Positions 6,964 through 8,479 of a stretch of DNA of 8,479 bases are shown here, in pieces. The notes below the pieces were generated by a model. It was given only the letters and a program-made list of their open reading frames with translations, had not been told where the DNA came from and ran no database searches. The stretch comes from an uncultured Odoribacter sp. Lineage in GTDB: Bacteria; Bacteroidota; Bacteroidia; Bacteroidales; Marinifilaceae. The stretch spans positions 1 to 8,479 of the forward strand of contig URJC01000092.1 in the NCBI GenBank assembly GCA_900548135.1, written 5' to 3'. The position numbers were made by a program, and so were the translations under genes. Position 1 is the stretch's first letter; each line of letters starts with the position of its first letter.

Positions 6964-7938
6964 TTAATTCTTCCTGAAAAAAAAACGGATATCATCTTCG
7001 ATCTTCCGGATAGGCAAGTAAGCACCATATTTTATATTTTGGCGCAATTGAAAATCCAGGCTATTCCGGTTTCGGTATAGTTCATTAACCATCTCACGGG
7101 TCACCTCTTTATTTCTTTTTTCTGCCCTCAAAATAGCTTTACACACTTCTTTAGACACCAGGGTAATCAGATCATACAAATTATGTCCACGGATAAACAG
7201 ATAAACATTGTCAGGCGTGAGTCCCATTTTCAAATATTTCTTTTTTACTCCTTCCAGATCTGCTTTAGGATACTTTCGCCCTAAATGTCCGACTTTCCAA
7301 TCAACCCGGTGTCTTAACTCATCCAAAGCACGTGCGCCATTATCATGCACCAAAGAATAAGCTCTTGAATTAGCTAATGATATATAAGAATCAAATTCAA
7401 ACTGGCTGAAACAAGACGGACTCACATTCTGAAAATACAAATGCCAGATGAATAGGTTATAAAGAATATTGGAAAAATCTTTCAGGAATTTGCAAAAATC
7501 AAAGATCGTGTTCCTCAGACGGGTTACCCGGCAACATACTTCATTTAAGCCTTCCGCAAAACAATGGTGGTTTTCAAAAGAATAGGTATAAGTTTGAAAT
7601 ACATAATGCCTTACGTTGATCTTCCGTTCATGAAGCAAATAACGATAATCACTGTCAATGCATATAAAAAAATCAGGACCCAAAAAATTCAAATATTTCA
7701 AACATTGTGTCACTCCTGACGTTTCATGCCCATATTCATTTCGTGAACCAGAAATAAAATGAAACTTATCTTCCGGTTGGAAATGTTTTAAGATGGTATT
7801 CCAAAATACGACATCATCCTTATTCTCAACATGCACAGCAGCTCTGCAACGAAGCATTTTGGCATCTTGTGCAAACCGCCTTGCTGCATTAGCATAATGG
7901 ACCTCACGATTAACATTCTCTGCACGTACCCTAAACAT
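6964..7938 (-). CDS. DUF4435 family protein, Toprim-like putative nuclease effector (AriB-like)
   Basis: 324 residues from the ATG at 7938. The N-terminal half has Toprim-like acidic motifs: HVENKDDVVFW with Glu38 and Asp42 (compare VEGxxD), then FFICIDSDYRYLL with Asp95 and Asp97 (compare DxD), and the DUF4435 phrase TYTYSFENHH (about 116-125; family form YSIENY). The C-terminal half is helical and carries NVYLFIRGHNLYDLI, recalling the conserved RGH/GKHL block of DUF4435 proteins. The gene starts 41 bases after the stop of an SMC/ABC-like ATPase gene, so the two are probably one operon. In the PARIS anti-phage system an ATPase (AriA) holds and releases a DUF4435 Toprim effector (AriB), which cleaves tRNA. 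The present protein has the acidic residues such an enzyme would need. Family assignment is from recognition of motifs, not a search; the defence role is inferred, and DUF4435 proteins beside ATPases also occur in uncharacterised systems. Confidence 0.75.
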   Translation of the reverse strand: MFRVRAENVNREVHYANAARRFAQDAKMLRCRAAVHVENKDDVVFWNTILKHFQPEDKFHFISGSRNEYGHETSGVTQCLKYLNFLGPDFFICIDSDYRYLLHERKINVRHYVFQTYTYSFENHHCFAEGLNEVCCRVTRLRNTIFDFCKFLKDFSNILYNLFIWHLYFQNVSPSCFSQFEFDSYISLANSRAYSLVHDNGARALDELRHRVDWKVGHLGRKYPKADLEGVKKKYLKMGLTPDNVYLFIRGHNLYDLITLVSKEVCKAILRAEKRNKEVTREMVNELYRNRNSLDFQLRQNIKYGAYLPIRKIEDDIRFFFRKN

Positions 7939-7979
7939 AGAAAAAAACGATTAAATACACCCACCCAATAAAATACACC

Positions 7980-8479
7980 TTAACTTTTCAATTTTATCAG
8001 ATCTTCCACAAACACCAATTTATCTCCCCAGCCATCCCCAAAAAGACTAGGCGAATGAGTAGAAGTGATAATCTGGCAATTCCGATTCAAACGCCGGATT
8101 TCTTCAAATAACTTATACTGCCATTCAATGTGCAACGATATTTCCGGTTCATCCATTAAAAGGATATAAGGCTGTTCTTCCATCAAAAAGACTTTCATCA
8201 GAATCAGTAACAACTGCTTCTCTCCTGACGACAATTTATATAAAGGAATTTCTTCTCCATCATCAATAAAGATCAAATGATTCGTATGCGGATCAATCTG
8301 AATCTTTTTGGCAGTTTTCACAAACAAACGGTCTACAGTTTCAAATAAAATTCGTATCCGTTGATTTATCTGATCAGCTTCTGCCGGAAAATTAGTTGCT
8401 TTAAGCCGGTAATCAGAAAATGAAGAATTCGCTCCCCCGATATCATAAACAATCGTATACAATTCATTGTAAAGCTGGC
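7980..8479 (-). CDS. AAA/ABC-like ATPase, C-terminal part (5' end outside window; AriA-like)
   Basis: The frame stays open to the right edge, so at least 165 codons are present and the N-terminus with Walker A is missing. Visible motifs are an ABC-type signature LSSGEKQ (about 8234-8214), Walker B ILLMDEPEISLH (from about 8165) and an H-loop-like STHSPSLFGDGW (about 8063), ending VFVEDLIKLKS. This close spacing of signature, Walker B and STHSP is that of the SMC/Rad50/OLD-type ATPases (AAA_15 and AAA_21 groups), as used in several phage-defence systems, rather than of a membrane transporter. It lacks a C-terminal Toprim domain, unlike OLD nucleases; the Toprim-like part is instead encoded by the next gene, 41 bases downstream. 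Together they match the AriA-AriB order of PARIS. What the missing half looks like would decide this. A TTG at 8462 is not a credible start. Confidence 0.8.
   Translation of the reverse strand, partial: QLYNELYTIVYDIGGANSSFSDYRLKATNFPAEADQINQRIRILFETVDRLFVKTAKKIQIDPHTNHLIFIDDGEEIPLYKLSSGEKQLLLILMKVFLMEEQPYILLMDEPEISLHIEWQYKLFEEIRRLNRNCQIITSTHSPSLFGDGWGDKLVFVEDLIKLKS

Noticed and set aside
7530..7567. His/Cys cluster (NHHC ... CC) in the DUF4435 protein as a zinc site
   Set aside because: Spacing does not match a known zinc finger and the region corresponds to the ordinary SIEN-type block of the family.

Overview
The window reads as a low-GC chromosomal segment of a Bacteroidota bacterium, most likely Bacteroidales. 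The RprX/RprY-type two-component pair, a Bacteroidota-style MutL C-terminus, a SusD-era-style TlpA lipoprotein and a GldA-type ATPase relic all point that way. So do promoters of the Bacteroides form (TTTG, about 19-20 bases, TAnnTTTG) and the lack of Shine-Dalgarno sequences before starts. I cannot name the genus. No tRNA, rRNA, insertion sequence, CRISPR array or attachment site is visible.

Layout. Positions 1-873 (+) are the 3' end of mutL (DNA mismatch repair). Positions 902-1190 (+) hold a badly decayed remnant of an ABC-transporter ATPase gene that resembles gldA, scattered over three reading frames. A strong hairpin at 1198-1222 closes the convergent junction. Everything after it lies on the minus strand. 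Read in transcription order from the right edge, that is: a truncated ATPase gene (8479-7980), a DUF4435/Toprim-like gene (7938-6964), ruvB (6843-5812), rprX (5621-4065), rprY (4021-3332), a terminator, rpiB (3219-2776) and a thioredoxin-fold (TlpA-like) lipoprotein gene (2590-1244).

How the genes work together. mutL and ruvB are genome-maintenance genes (mismatch repair and Holliday-junction branch migration). rprX and rprY form one operon, a membrane sensor kinase and its OmpR-family regulator. The DNA before rprX carries repeated TTTAACACTTT-like motifs that could be regulator sites. rpiB is a pentose-phosphate isomerase with its own predicted promoter, which overlaps the rprY terminator. 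The lipoprotein probably works in periplasmic thiol-disulfide chemistry.

The most interesting part is the right edge. An SMC/ABC-like ATPase with the signature and Walker B motifs close together is followed 41 bases later by a DUF4435 protein with Toprim-like acidic motifs. This two-gene architecture is that of PARIS-type anti-phage systems (AriA ATPase plus AriB DUF4435 effector). The ATPase N-terminus is outside the window, so the assignment is an inference. The second notable item is the gldA-like relic, which the open reading frames alone do not reveal.
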